The translations under genes and the position numbers were made by a program. The notes beneath the pieces were generated by a model. It did no database searches. It saw nothing but the letters and a program-made list of their open reading frames with translations, and had not been told where the DNA came from. Shown here piece by piece: positions 42,977-51,772 of a stretch of DNA of 64,000 nt; the stretch's first letter is position 1, and each line of letters starts with the position of its first letter. This stretch comes from Paenibacillus woosongensis (GTDB lineage Bacteria > Bacillota > Bacilli > Paenibacillales > Paenibacillaceae), in assembly GCF_009725165.1 (NCBI RefSeq), contig NZ_WNZW01000015.1:1-64000 (forward strand), in the 5' to 3' direction.

Positions 42977-43402
42977 ATGGGAACAAATAATCCGACAAAG
43001 ATAACTGTTCAGACAGTTGTTCAAGCGCCTATTGAAAAGGTATGGAGCTGTTGGACAGGGCCGGAGCATATTACGAAGTGGAATCAAGCTTCCGAGGATT
43101 GGCATGCGCCGAGGGCAGAGAATGATCTGCGGGCTGGCGGCAAGTTTATGACCCGAATGGAAGCGAAGGATGGCAGCATGGGGTTTGATTTTGCTGGAGT
43201 ATATGACGAAGTGAAGCTGCATGAATTGATCTCATATACGATGGCAGATGGGAGAAGGGTCGAGATCATCTTCACGGATCAAGGAGACGAAACGAAGGTC
43301 GTTGAAACGTTTGACGCAGATAGTACGGCTCCAGCTGAGCATCAGCAGGCTGGCTGGCAAGCGATTATGGACAATTTCAAAAAGTACACGGAACAATTCT
43401 AG
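42977..43402 (+). CDS. SRPBCC (AHSA1-type) domain protein
   Basis: A 141-residue protein with VQAPIEKVWSCWTGPEHITKWNQA, a central RAGGKFMTRMEAKDGSMGFDFAG and the end QAGWQAIMDNFKKYTE, typical of AHSA1-like proteins of the COG3832 group. GAGGTG lies 9 nt before the ATG. Probably co-transcribed with the sigma factor gene. Ligand unknown. Confidence 0.88.
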   Translation: MGTNNPTKITVQTVVQAPIEKVWSCWTGPEHITKWNQASEDWHAPRAENDLRAGGKFMTRMEAKDGSMGFDFAGVYDEVKLHELISYTMADGRRVEIIFTDQGDETKVVETFDADSTAPAEHQQAGWQAIMDNFKKYTEQF

Positions 43403-43472
43403 CATAACTCTTGGTGCCCAATTTGGCGCTTATGTTGTGGTCAAACTCCTGAAGTAGTGCGCTGCCTGAAGG

Positions 43473-43499
43473 GGACTTTTGCTTGCGCAGCAAAAGTCC
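43473..43499. terminator. Hairpin after the SRPBCC gene
   Basis: GGACTTTTGCT-TGCGC-AGCAAAAGTCC, followed by TCTTCG rather than a T-run; a weak terminator or stabiliser. Confidence 0.5.
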
Positions 43500-43580
43500 T
43501 CTTCGCCGTTATGTCGGAAGGCGTCAGTTCATACAAAAACCCCCTCGGATGGGGTGACAGGCCAATTTTACAAATGGGAA

Positions 43581-43628
43581 TTGACGGCTTCAATTCCAGT
43601 GTTTATAATGAGTGAAAATTCATTCATT
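43581..43628 (+). promoter_or_regulatory. TetR-gene promoter with overlapping operator
   Basis: -35 TTGACG (43581-43586), 17-bp spacer, -10 TATAAT (43604-43609). The near-perfect dyad AATGAGTGAA-AA-TTCATTCATT (43607-43628, one mismatch) overlaps the -10 and the start point, so the encoded TetR protein should repress itself. Confidence 0.75.
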
Positions 43629-43644
43629 AAAAGAGGTTAGTCAT

Positions 43645-44256
43645 ATGCCGCGTACCAAGGGACAGTTTGAAGAAATGCGTAATGCCACTAGAGAAAAAAT
43701 CCAATCAGCCGCGATTCAGCTATTTGCTACTCGAGGTTTCGGGTCGACCAACGTTCAAGATATCGCGGATACAGCAGGCATTAGTGTAGGGCTGCTATAT
43801 CGCCATTTCAAAACGAAGGATCAGTTATTTAACGAGCTGGTTGCTTTCGCGATTGAAGGATTGAAGCGAAATATTGCGCTCTTCGAGTCCGATCAATCTC
43901 CTACAAAGTTATTGACACAATTTGTCGATGAAGTCTACACCGACATGATCAACGGGGAAGAACTGGCTCATCTGCTGATCCTTATCAATCAATCGCTATT
44001 AGCCGGGACTGCCACAGACTCCAAACAGCATGAGGAGATCCTCCAGATAAACATCACGTTGCTGGATTCAACGGCACAGCTCATTCGAAGGGGCCAGCAG
44101 CTTGGGGAGTTCAGGTCGGGTGATGCGAAGGAGATGGCCCTCCTTTTTTACGGATCTATACAGGGGTTAGCTCAGATCAAGATATTGCTAAAAAGCAGCT
44201 TTGTTATGCCCTCGCCGTCAACTCTCACCGCATTTCTATTGAAGGAAAGGATGTGA
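43645..44256 (+). CDS. TetR family regulator
   Basis: A 203-residue repressor: IQSAAIQLFATRGFGSTNVQDIADTAGIS..LLYRHFKTKDQLF over residues 15-60, then a ligand domain. ATG 43645 follows AGAGG; an upstream in-frame GTG falls inside the operator. The GNAT gene starts 7 bp after it and is probably controlled with it. Confidence 0.9.
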   Translation: MPRTKGQFEEMRNATREKIQSAAIQLFATRGFGSTNVQDIADTAGISVGLLYRHFKTKDQLFNELVAFAIEGLKRNIALFESDQSPTKLLTQFVDEVYTDMINGEELAHLLILINQSLLAGTATDSKQHEEILQINITLLDSTAQLIRRGQQLGEFRSGDAKEMALLFYGSIQGLAQIKILLKSSFVMPSPSTLTAFLLKERM

Positions 44257-44263
44257 ACTTGTT

Positions 44264-44854
44264 ATGATCAACGTGGTTCGAGCCGATCTGGCTGATTCGG
44301 ACGTAAGAAGGGGGATTTCTGAAATATTTGCAGAGGGATTTGCACAATGGCTTGTTTTTTTCTCTAAGGATCCGGATAGAATTGCTGCAGCGTTCGCCCA
44401 TATGTTCGTCTTGGATCAATTTTACGTGGCTTTATACCGGGGGCAAGTGGCCGGCATGGCTGCATGTACGGATGGGGCTTCACTTTCAGTTAAACTGGAT
44501 AAGAAGGAGCTTCGTAAATATTTAGGGTATTTTAAAGGCACTTTGGCAGGTATTTTTCTGAAAAAAGAATTTGAAAGGACCGTTCATCTTTCGCCGAGCA
44601 CAGGCTCCATTGAATTTGTAGGGACGGCCGTAGAATTCAGGGGGCAAGGTGTTGCCTCCCAACTGATTCGTCATATCCTCGAGCACACCCCTTATGAAAC
44701 TTATTTGATTGAAGAAGTAGCGGATACTAATATTCCAGCCATGAAACTATATAGCAAATTAGGCTTTAAAGAGTACAGACGCAAGCAACTCCCCATTAAA
44801 ATAGCAAGGAAAATCGGAGTCAATTACATGGTATCCTTGAAGTTATGTTTATGA
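44264..44854 (+). CDS. GNAT family N-acetyltransferase
   Basis: A 196-residue acetyltransferase with motif A VGTAVEFRGQGVASQLIRHIL (acetyl-CoA pyrophosphate loop, R-G-Q-G-V-A) and motif B ADTNIPAMKLYSKLGFKEYRR. Substrate unknown; with a TetR regulator ahead, drug or metabolite modification is plausible. GGAAAGGATG region precedes the ATG. Confidence 0.9.
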   Translation: MINVVRADLADSDVRRGISEIFAEGFAQWLVFFSKDPDRIAAAFAHMFVLDQFYVALYRGQVAGMAACTDGASLSVKLDKKELRKYLGYFKGTLAGIFLKKEFERTVHLSPSTGSIEFVGTAVEFRGQGVASQLIRHILEHTPYETYLIEEVADTNIPAMKLYSKLGFKEYRRKQLPIKIARKIGVNYMVSLKLCL

Positions 44855-45685
44855 ATACCGATTTCGTTTATTCTCTCTCTACTCCGAAAGGACTTTCCGA
44901 AAAGCTACAAAATCAAGCTAAAATCCAGCGTGAGAGAGTATTTGCCCATCAAGGGGCTAGCCAAATCGGACACGCACCGTTTCTTTGCGAATGCGCTGGC
45001 TTATTACGAGCTGCATCCGTTATTGGAGGAGTACGCTCGTGAGGCGATGGTCGAATTTGAATGGTATGAAGATACGGAAGACGAAAAAAGCGTTATGCCA
45101 AGCAGTTATACGGTGTTCGGGCTAGGGCTTTCGTCAGAGCGATATTTTCCGCTTGTTGAAGCTTACATGGACCTTGTGGATGATGAGCATCAGCTGATGC
45201 ATGACAAGTTCACAGCTGTTTTTGCCGACACCTATGGCATAACGGAACGCTCGACTCCTACCTTGACTTTCTGCCTGCTGCGCTCCCACGATTCGCTAAA
45301 GCTGAAGATTCAGCCAGAGCTGGAAACCGAAGACAAGCTGTCGCTATTCGTGCAGCATATAGAGACTCTGTCGGATGGCGAGGCTGAGCGGGTACTGTAC
45401 CCGATCTGGGGCAAGGCGGAGAAGCTGGCGGCAATGGCTCGCAAGGCGCAGGAACCGCGCAAGGATCTGCTGCTTCGTCTGCTAAAGGCGACAGGTATAG
45501 CCTGTCGGCGGTTCGTTGAAAGCTGCATTATAAGTATGTTATTAAGGGATAAAGCGACAAAGCGGCAAAGCAATGACCTCTGCTTAATAGAAAGTAGGGG
45601 AAGAACATGTACATATGTCTTAAGAGCGGCTCATCCAGAAGGAAAAATTAATTATAGACTTGTTGGATTTTGGGCACTACACTAG
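44855..45685 (+). pseudogene. Truncated DUF6138-like protein gene
   Basis: One long frame without a usable start (first GTG 44930 lacks an RBS; the coding pattern continues upstream to the GNAT stop). Segments such as YLPIKGLAKSDTHRFFANAL, HPLLEEYAREAMVEFEWYED and RVLYPIWGKAEKLAAMARKA resemble the middle of DUF6138 proteins, which are much longer. After about 45520 the sequence loses this pattern. Family name is from memory and tentative. Confidence 0.5.
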
Positions 45686-45726
45686 GTAAAGCGACAGAGA
45701 AAAAATAGGGTAGGAGCTTGTTAAAA

Positions 45727-47118
45727 GTGACATTAACCGATCGTGTTCCATCATGGAAGAAACTTAGTCTTTTTGCTGTAACTTGGCCGATTCTCATCGA
45801 TTCCGTGCTGCGGATGATGCTGGGCACAGTGGACGTGTTCATGTTAAGCCGTATCTCCGATAAGGTAACCGGGGCCGTAGGTTTAGCCAACGAAATTATT
45901 TATTTCTGCATTCTGATGTTCGGCTTTGTCGGTATCGGCACTAGCGTCGCGGTTGCCCAGTATATCGGCGCCGGGCGGGAGAGAGAGGCGGGCCGCATTT
46001 CGGCCAATGCCATTACGTTAAATCTGATATTCGGGGTGCTCGTCAGCCTGGTTCTGTTTCTGTATGGAGAGCCTATTTTGCATTTGATGAAGTTAAATCC
46101 CGAGCAAATCGGAATTGCGAGTCATTATTTAAAAATCATTGGCGGTTTTATCTGGATCGAGGCGCTTTCTTATGCGGTTTCGTCAGTGATCCGTTCGACC
46201 GGACACACCAAAAGCGTGATGTTTGTCACCCTGGGTGTCAATCTCGTACACGTTGCAGGAAACTATCTGCTTATTTTCGGGAACTTCGGCTTTCCAGAGC
46301 TAGGCGTGACGGGAGCGGCCATATCCACGGTCGTTAGCCGCTTGCTCGGCATTATCGTTCTGTTTATCATTCTATATCGCCGGAGTCCTGCACCAATTCA
46401 TGCTAAAGATTACGTGGTCTGGAACGGCACCTATGTCAAACAGATTCTGCACGTCGGATTGCCCGCGGCGGGCGAGCATCTCGCCTGGCAGTCTCAGTAC
46501 CTCATGATCATCAGTTTCGTCAATATGATCGGCATCACTGCGCTAAATACCCATGTTTACGTCATGAACATCTCGAACTATTTTATGGCGCTTGCTCTGG
46601 CGATCGGAGCAGGTACGGAAATTATTGTCGGACAAATGGTCGGGGCAGGGGAAATGAAAGAGGCCTACAAGCGACTCATGAGAAGCGTGAGGATCAGCTT
46701 TGGGTTAACTCTAGGGATTGTCGGTATTGCATCGCTGTTCCGGCATGACCTGATCGGCATATTCACGAAAGACCCTGAGATCATTGCCGCCGGAGCGGGT
46801 ATTTTTCTCCTTTCCATTATTCTCGAACCCGGCCGGACGTTCAATATGGTCATCATCAATTCGCTGCGGGCTGCCGGGGATGCGCGCTTTCCCGTATTGA
46901 TGGGCGTGCTCTCGATGTGGGGAGTCTCGGTGCCGCTTGCGTATGCCTTGGGCGTTCATTTCGGTATGGGGCTGCTTGGGATATGGATCGCTTTCACGGT
47001 AGATGAATGGCTGCGCGGCATGATCATGCTGCTTCGCTGGAGAAGCCGGGCCTGGGAGAAGAAGGCGCTCGTGAAGCCTGTTTCTGCCCCGGATAATGGC
47101 ATGGGGGCGCAGGCTTGA
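45727..47118 (+). CDS. MATE family efflux transporter
   Basis: A 463-residue protein with twelve membrane segments in two related halves: LFAVTWPILIDSVLRMMLGTVDVFMLSR, GVAVAQYIGAGRERE-like loop (VAVAQYIGAG) in the first half and VGQMVGAGEMKEAYKR in the second. DinF/NorM-like, cation-coupled export of drugs or metabolites. GTG 45727 is 10 nt after TAGGAG and preferred to TTG 45718. Confidence 0.9.
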   Translation: MTLTDRVPSWKKLSLFAVTWPILIDSVLRMMLGTVDVFMLSRISDKVTGAVGLANEIIYFCILMFGFVGIGTSVAVAQYIGAGREREAGRISANAITLNLIFGVLVSLVLFLYGEPILHLMKLNPEQIGIASHYLKIIGGFIWIEALSYAVSSVIRSTGHTKSVMFVTLGVNLVHVAGNYLLIFGNFGFPELGVTGAAISTVVSRLLGIIVLFIILYRRSPAPIHAKDYVVWNGTYVKQILHVGLPAAGEHLAWQSQYLMIISFVNMIGITALNTHVYVMNISNYFMALALAIGAGTEIIVGQMVGAGEMKEAYKRLMRSVRISFGLTLGIVGIASLFRHDLIGIFTKDPEIIAAGAGIFLLSIILEPGRTFNMVIINSLRAAGDARFPVLMGVLSMWGVSVPLAYALGVHFGMGLLGIWIAFTVDEWLRGMIMLLRWRSRAWEKKALVKPVSAPDNGMGAQA

Positions 47119-47147
47119 ACCGTATTTTATCAGAGTACTTTCGCAAG

Positions 47148-47178
47148 AAGCCGCTTCTCAATAGAAGTGGCTTTTTGA
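47148..47178 (+). terminator. Rho-independent terminator
   Basis: AAGCCGCTTCT-CAAT-AGAAGTGGCTT followed by TTTGAATTTT; end of the MATE gene. Confidence 0.8.
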
Positions 47179-47337
47179 ATTTTGATGTGCCTGTTCTAGT
47201 TGTGTACTCACCAAACCAGCCACGGGGATCGTCGCAGGTGCGGCGAAGAGGGCTTGTGCTCATCCTGCATTCGCACAAGCGGGCAGCCCGCGCCTGGCGT
47301 ACAATGAACCATAACCAGTGAGCGAGGTGAAACTTCC

Positions 47338-47871
47338 ATGGCACAATCCAAAGAGGTGCTCGGGCGGGCCAAATATTTACAGGGTCAGCCGGTATGCATC
47401 ACTCTGCATAGTGGTAAGACCTACGTTGGCTACATTACTGACGTCGATAGCAGCGGCTTGACGCTGGCCAGCGCCGGAGCTCAGCCGAGCACCTCATCCA
47501 GGAAGCAAGGCTCCCGGCCTAAGCAGCGCAGAGCTGGCTCCCATGCCTCGATCAATCGTTCCCGCAGCCGGCGAAGCGGTGCGCGCAAGCCCTCCGCGCG
47601 TTCCCGCTCACGCAAGCCGGACGCCCGGATATCGGCTTTTCTGCCGATTTTAGGCTCGCTGTTCGGGGGATTAGGCGGCACCGGCGCTGCTGCGGGAGCG
47701 CTCGGCGGTGCGCTGGGCAGCGGCATGAAGCTGTTCGGCATGATCCAGCGATTTATCCCGGTCGTGAAGTTAGGATACGGCATGATCAAATCCATACGCC
47801 CATTTCTGGGCGCTGTTCAAGGCTTGATGAAGCCGTCCGAAGCTGCCGCGACAGAAGGCGAATCACTGTAA
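47338..47871 (+). CDS. LSm-like N-terminus with Arg/Ser-rich and glycine-rich regions
   Basis: A 177-residue protein of three parts: residues 1-45 resemble a small-beta-barrel/LSm segment (GQPVCITLHSGKTYVGYITDVDSSGLTLA); residues 48-97 are a very basic Ser/Arg/Lys-rich tract (RSRSRRSGARKPSARSRSRK); residues 100-165 are Gly/Ala-rich and hydrophobic (FGGLGGTGAAAGALGGALGSG), possibly membrane-inserting. A nucleic-acid-binding, membrane-associated role is conceivable but unproven. GCGAGGTGAAA precedes the ATG; no operon partners. Confidence 0.75.
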   Translation: MAQSKEVLGRAKYLQGQPVCITLHSGKTYVGYITDVDSSGLTLASAGAQPSTSSRKQGSRPKQRRAGSHASINRSRSRRSGARKPSARSRSRKPDARISAFLPILGSLFGGLGGTGAAAGALGGALGSGMKLFGMIQRFIPVVKLGYGMIKSIRPFLGAVQGLMKPSEAAATEGESL

Positions 47872-48053
47872 CCGTAAGAAGAACAGCCCTTTTGGACGGC
47901 TCCAGGGGGCTCTTTGTAATCGGCGGGGGTGCGGTTGAACAAATCCATTAAAATAATGAGAGCCAGGAGAGCCATGGGGACAGGTTCCTTGGCTTTCTTG
48001 CTTCAGGGGCTTAGGCAGGTAAGGGGGGCTGCCCCTCAGTCTTTCAACGTAGG

Positions 48054-49019
48054 TCAAACCGAAATAACAACTTTCCCTTTCGCATGGCCTTCTTCCAAAT
48101 ATCGAAAAGCTTGTTGAATATCGTGAAGCGGATAGCTCGCATCAATTACAGGTTTGACTTTGCCTTCTTCAATCCACTTCTTTAGTTCCTCTAAATCGGT
48201 TTGATTAGCCCTCTGCAACAGAGTTGTCATTTTCTTATTCCCTGTCATGGAGAGCCATGGTGCAAAAAACATCGCTTCGTTTAACTGCTTATCAGATCCT
48301 CCAACCATCACGTATCTTCCGTTCGGACGTAACGCACGTTTATAGACAGATAGTGGATAATAGCCGTTCACCGCAATAATTAAGTCATACTGTTCTTCGT
48401 GATCGGTAATATCCTCCTGAGTGTAATCAATGACCTCATCTGCCCCTAGTGAATGCGCCAATTCTACGTTTCTTGTACTGCATATCGCAGTAACAAAGGC
48501 ACCATAGGCTTTGGCAATTTGTACGGCGAACGTTCCAACACCGCCTGACGCTCCGCTAATAAGGACTTTGTCTCCTCGCTTGATGTTTCCTTTCTTTAGC
48601 CCCTGTAATCCCGTTAACCCTGCCATCGGAACGGCAGCAGCTTCCTCAAAAGAAAGATTTCTGGGTTTTAAAACGATCCCAGTTTCAGGAACAGTTACAT
48701 ATTCAGCAAAAGCTCCCCAGCCAAAGGCCGACATATCACCATACACTTCATCCCCAGCTTTGAAATGCTGGACATCCTTTCCGACTGCCTCAACTACTCC
48801 AGCCATATCCCCACCTTGCACTGCGAATTTGGGCTTTGTTAAACCAAATGCTAAACGTGCTAGAAATGGTTTGCCTCGCAGTAAGACTATGTTTCCTTTG
48901 TTTAACGATGTAGCGCGTACTTTGATAAGCACTTGATTCGCTAAGGCGGTTGGTTTCTCAACATTCTTTAACTGAAGCACTTCTGGTGGACCATATTGAG
49001 CCTGAACAATTGCTTTCAT
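48054..49019 (-). CDS. MDR-family NADP-dependent oxidoreductase
   Basis: A 321-residue zinc-free medium-chain reductase: MKAIVQAQYGPPEVLQLKNV, GDEVYGDMSAFGWGAFAEY, SGASGGVGTFAVQIAKAYGA (nucleotide loop about 147-166) and end RYLEEGHAKGKVVI. GGGGGAAT lies before the chosen ATG. Like the protein at 23586 it probably reduces quinones or enones. The MarR gene 216 bp upstream on the same strand may regulate it. Confidence 0.9.
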   Translation of the reverse strand: MKAIVQAQYGPPEVLQLKNVEKPTALANQVLIKVRATSLNKGNIVLLRGKPFLARLAFGLTKPKFAVQGGDMAGVVEAVGKDVQHFKAGDEVYGDMSAFGWGAFAEYVTVPETGIVLKPRNLSFEEAAAVPMAGLTGLQGLKKGNIKRGDKVLISGASGGVGTFAVQIAKAYGAFVTAICSTRNVELAHSLGADEVIDYTQEDITDHEEQYDLIIAVNGYYPLSVYKRALRPNGRYVMVGGSDKQLNEAMFFAPWLSMTGNKKMTTLLQRANQTDLEELKKWIEEGKVKPVIDASYPLHDIQQAFRYLEEGHAKGKVVISV

Positions 49020-49235
49020 CCATATTCCCCCAATACGAAAGGCTACCAAGATGGTGAATAATCTTCTTTTTCAAGGGATAAAATCGTATGATGTGTCACA
49101 CCCACCTCGTCTGCTAATGTTGCTGGGTAATTTTCATTATAATTAAACCCTCACAAGCAAGAATATATTGATGTGATCTTCCTGAAGATATCCGAGGTTG
49201 ATGGCTAGAGCCGGCATATTTAAGCGATTGTTTCA

Positions 49236-49694
49236 CTATAGTCCCCAATCGGACTGTAAAATCTTCTTAAGCTGAGTTGCTTGTTCAACCCCGATCGTTT
49301 TGATGATTTTTGCCTCAAGTGTTGCTTTGATGACCTCTCTTTTTTCAAAACATTCTTCGCCCAATTTTGTTAATCGTATGCATTTATCTTTATTGTTATG
49401 TTGTGCCTTGCTAATTTCAACTAATCCCTTGGATTCCAGATTTTTAATGAATTTATGAGTGGCCTGCCGGGAAATGCCTGCCTGTTTCGTTACATAGGAT
49501 ATCGTTGGCTGCTTCTTGTAGATTCTTGCCATAATAAACCATTCCGAATTAGATATATATAACTCATGACTATCATTCCACAACTGGCTATTTAAGTTGC
49601 GGAGTAGGACATGGCGCTCGCTAATCAAGTCTATCAAGTCAAAGTTCTGTGATTCTGAACCCAATCTATTCATTCCTTTCAATATAATTCTCAT
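49236..49694 (-). CDS. MarR family regulator
   Basis: A 152-residue winged-helix protein: TISYVTKQAGISRQATHKFIKNLESKGLVEIS and the wing HNNKDKCIRLTKLGEECF. The exact start is uncertain (ATG 49694, TTG 49682 with GGATGAG ahead, or ATG 49673). Divergent from the CarD-like gene; the shared promoter region holds two perfect inverted 23-bp sites. Confidence 0.88.
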   Translation of the reverse strand: MRIILKGMNRLGSESQNFDLIDLISERHVLLRNLNSQLWNDSHELYISNSEWFIMARIYKKQPTISYVTKQAGISRQATHKFIKNLESKGLVEISKAQHNNKDKCIRLTKLGEECFEKREVIKATLEAKIIKTIGVEQATQLKKILQSDWGL

Positions 49695-49717
49695 CCAATA
49701 TACAAAAGCGTTTGTTC

Positions 49718-49777
49718 ATCGTCAACTAAGATGACAATATGGTATAATAGAATTATATTGTCATCTTAGTTGACGAT
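49718..49777. promoter_or_regulatory. Double MarR operator around a shared promoter
   Basis: Perfect 23-bp inverted repeat, ATCGTCAACTAAGATGACAA.. (49718-49740) and its complement (49755-49777), with a 14-bp centre holding TATAAT (49744-49749). Each arm is itself a pseudo-palindrome of the MarR type, TGTCATCTTAGTTGACG. Binding of two dimers would close both divergent promoters. Confidence 0.8.
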
Positions 49778-49795
49778 CGCGAGGGGGCGACTGCA

Positions 49796-50347
49796 TTGTT
49801 TGAAGTGGGTGAATTGATTATATATTCAGGACATGGCATATGCCGAATCGATAGTATAAGTGAAAAAGAAATTTCAGGCGTATCAAGGTATTATTATGAT
49901 TTACATCCGCTGCATGCTGCTAGTTTAAAAATCAGTATTCCAGTAGATAACAAGTCCATACTTATGTTAGATCTTATTAAAAGGGATGAAGCAGAGAAAA
50001 TTATTCAATCCTTTAAATTGCCAGGTATTCATTGGATAGAAAAAAATACGGAACGGAATCATACCTATTCCAAAATCGTTAATACAGGTAATAGGGAGGA
50101 AATTGCAAAAATTATTAATACTCTAATGCGACAAAAGCTAAAGGTTGAACTAAACAATAAAAAGTTTAGCCAACAAGATCAGAATTTGCTAATCTCCACT
50201 CAGCAGATTTTGTTTCATGAGATTGCAATTTCATTGGAAACTAGCTACGAGGCCATATTGGACGAGGTTAATCATATCATTCAAGCTGACTTCGACGGCG
50301 AGAATAAACCTGAACCTAGTTATCCGGGTTCATTAGATAGTCAATGA
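49796..50347 (+). CDS. CarD family protein
   Basis: A 183-residue protein with an N-terminal CarD/TRCF RNAP-interaction domain (MFEVGELIIYSGHGICRIDSISEKEI..) and a helical C-terminal half (KLKVELNNKKFSQQDQNLLISTQQILFHEIA..). CarD-type proteins bind the RNA polymerase beta subunit and modulate initiation. Starts at TTG 49796 after GAGGGGG. Under apparent control of the divergent MarR. A regulator-controlled CarD paralogue is unusual, as housekeeping CarD is constitutive. Confidence 0.85.
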   Translation: MFEVGELIIYSGHGICRIDSISEKEISGVSRYYYDLHPLHAASLKISIPVDNKSILMLDLIKRDEAEKIIQSFKLPGIHWIEKNTERNHTYSKIVNTGNREEIAKIINTLMRQKLKVELNNKKFSQQDQNLLISTQQILFHEIAISLETSYEAILDEVNHIIQADFDGENKPEPSYPGSLDSQ

Positions 50348-50386
50348 TTTAGCTGATCGAGTGTTAAACAAAAATACCATCTCTTA

Positions 50387-50425
50387 AGCACGAACGACCT
50401 TAACCCAGATCGTTCGTGCTTATTC
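50387..50425 (+). terminator. Rho-independent terminator
   Basis: AGCACGAACGA / TCGTTCGTGCT with 12-nt loop, then TATTCTTTGTT; end of the CarD-like gene. Confidence 0.8.
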
Positions 50426-50482
50426 TTTGTTCTTAAAAACTAGCTCCAATGGCTGGAAAGCATACTCTCCGTTGCGAATGAT
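50420..50482 (-). pseudogene. C-terminal scrap of a Dph6-like gene
   Basis: Encodes IIRNGEYAFQPLELVFKNKE-stop, which matches KIIRNGEYAFLPLELAT-stop at the end of the gene at 63855. Nothing of the upstream part remains. Confidence 0.6.
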
Positions 50483-50584
50483 CTAACCCTTTGTAAGCTC
50501 CTGTACATAATCCAGAATCAACACGCGCCCTAAATCTTCCTCTCGTTCCCATCTTTAGTATGTGTGATTTTATACTATAAAGAA

Positions 50585-50628
50585 GAGAGCAACACGTAGT
50601 GACAGGCACTTGTGTTGCTCTCTGTTTT
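50585..50628. terminator. Terminator between facing genes
   Basis: AGAGAGCAACAC / GTGTTGCTCTCT with a 16-nt loop, GTTTTC on the plus side; serves the leftward AraC-type gene. Confidence 0.65.
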
Positions 50629-51507
50629 CTAAGCATTAAGCTTCTTAACGACAGGGATCCAAATTTCCATCTCATACATGTTGTTGCCTCGATCGTAAGT
50701 CATTTCAAATTCGTGTCCGTTTGCGAATTCGTAATTAGAGCTTGGGAACCATTCCCCCCAAATTCTTCTCCACAAATCATGAATCCCGCTCTGTCCGTCA
50801 GGGTAGAGGCCAGTTGAGAAGATCGCATAAGTTTGTAGGGGGATTTGAAGTTGTTCAAACCCCTCGGGCAGGCCACTTTGGGGTAGGAAGTAACCGATCA
50901 TGTAGGAGAATTTCTCACCCTGGCTATTATATAATACCCCGTGGAGCTGGCATTCTCCCAAGCCTGCGGCGGCACGGATACGATCTATAGTTCCGTCGGA
51001 TACACACTTGGTCCAAAATTTAGGGATTTCACTAAACGGTTGCTCTAAGAAATCTTTATTGGCATTGATTACAGTAGAAATGCCGAACATGTCAAAAGCT
51101 TGTTTATCCTCGATTTTATAGTTCATCTCCACATCTCCTCGAATCGAAATATGAAAGGATAACCGGGGATAGGCCTTGAGTTCAATGCCTTTGTCACGCG
51201 CAGAACTAGGCATCACTCCGTGTAATTTTTTGAACGCTCTGGAAAATGCCTCGGGCGATTCGTAACCATATTTCAAAGCGATGTCGATTACTTTTGCATT
51301 GCTTTGTTGCAGCTCGAATGCGGCAAGGGTCAGCCTCCTGCGGCGAATATACTCCGAAAGTGGCAAGCCAGTTATAAACGAAAACATGCGTTGAAAATGA
51401 TAAGTGGAGCAACAGGCGATTCTAGCTACTTGTTCGTATTCAATTTCTTCAGATAAATGTGTTTCGACATATTCCATTGCGCTATTCATGCGGCTCAGCC
51501 AATCCAT
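50629..51507 (-). CDS. AraC family regulator with GyrI-like effector domain
   Basis: A 292-residue protein: N-terminal double HTH (MDWLSRMNSAMEYVETHLSE, CCSTYHFQRMFSFITGLPLSEYIRRRRL, IALKYGYESPEAFSRAFKKLHGVMP) and a C-terminal GyrI/SOUL-like ligand domain ending WIPVVKKLNA. This is the Rob/YdeE-type architecture that binds drugs. GGAGGAT precedes the start. Divergent from the ABC-2 transporter at 51773. Confidence 0.92.
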   Translation of the reverse strand: MDWLSRMNSAMEYVETHLSEEIEYEQVARIACCSTYHFQRMFSFITGLPLSEYIRRRRLTLAAFELQQSNAKVIDIALKYGYESPEAFSRAFKKLHGVMPSSARDKGIELKAYPRLSFHISIRGDVEMNYKIEDKQAFDMFGISTVINANKDFLEQPFSEIPKFWTKCVSDGTIDRIRAAAGLGECQLHGVLYNSQGEKFSYMIGYFLPQSGLPEGFEQLQIPLQTYAIFSTGLYPDGQSGIHDLWRRIWGEWFPSSNYEFANGHEFEMTYDRGNNMYEMEIWIPVVKKLNA

Positions 51508-51772
51508 CCAGATCCTCCTTTCAAAGCTTACTATAAGGGATGTTAGAGGATAGCACCTTGCAATCCGTGCACAGAAATATCATGTTCAATAGTGATGATA
51601 CAAAATCCTCTTTTGCAGGCCTGAATTAATATCTCTTTTACAACACCAATCTCCTTCCTCAGACGGAGGTCATTTCCATCTGGAGCCAGTTCAAGAAACG
51701 AATATACAAAAATACAATGAAGGTAACAATGGCATCACCTTTTTAATTTCGTTCGGAGAGGATGGTTGTGAG

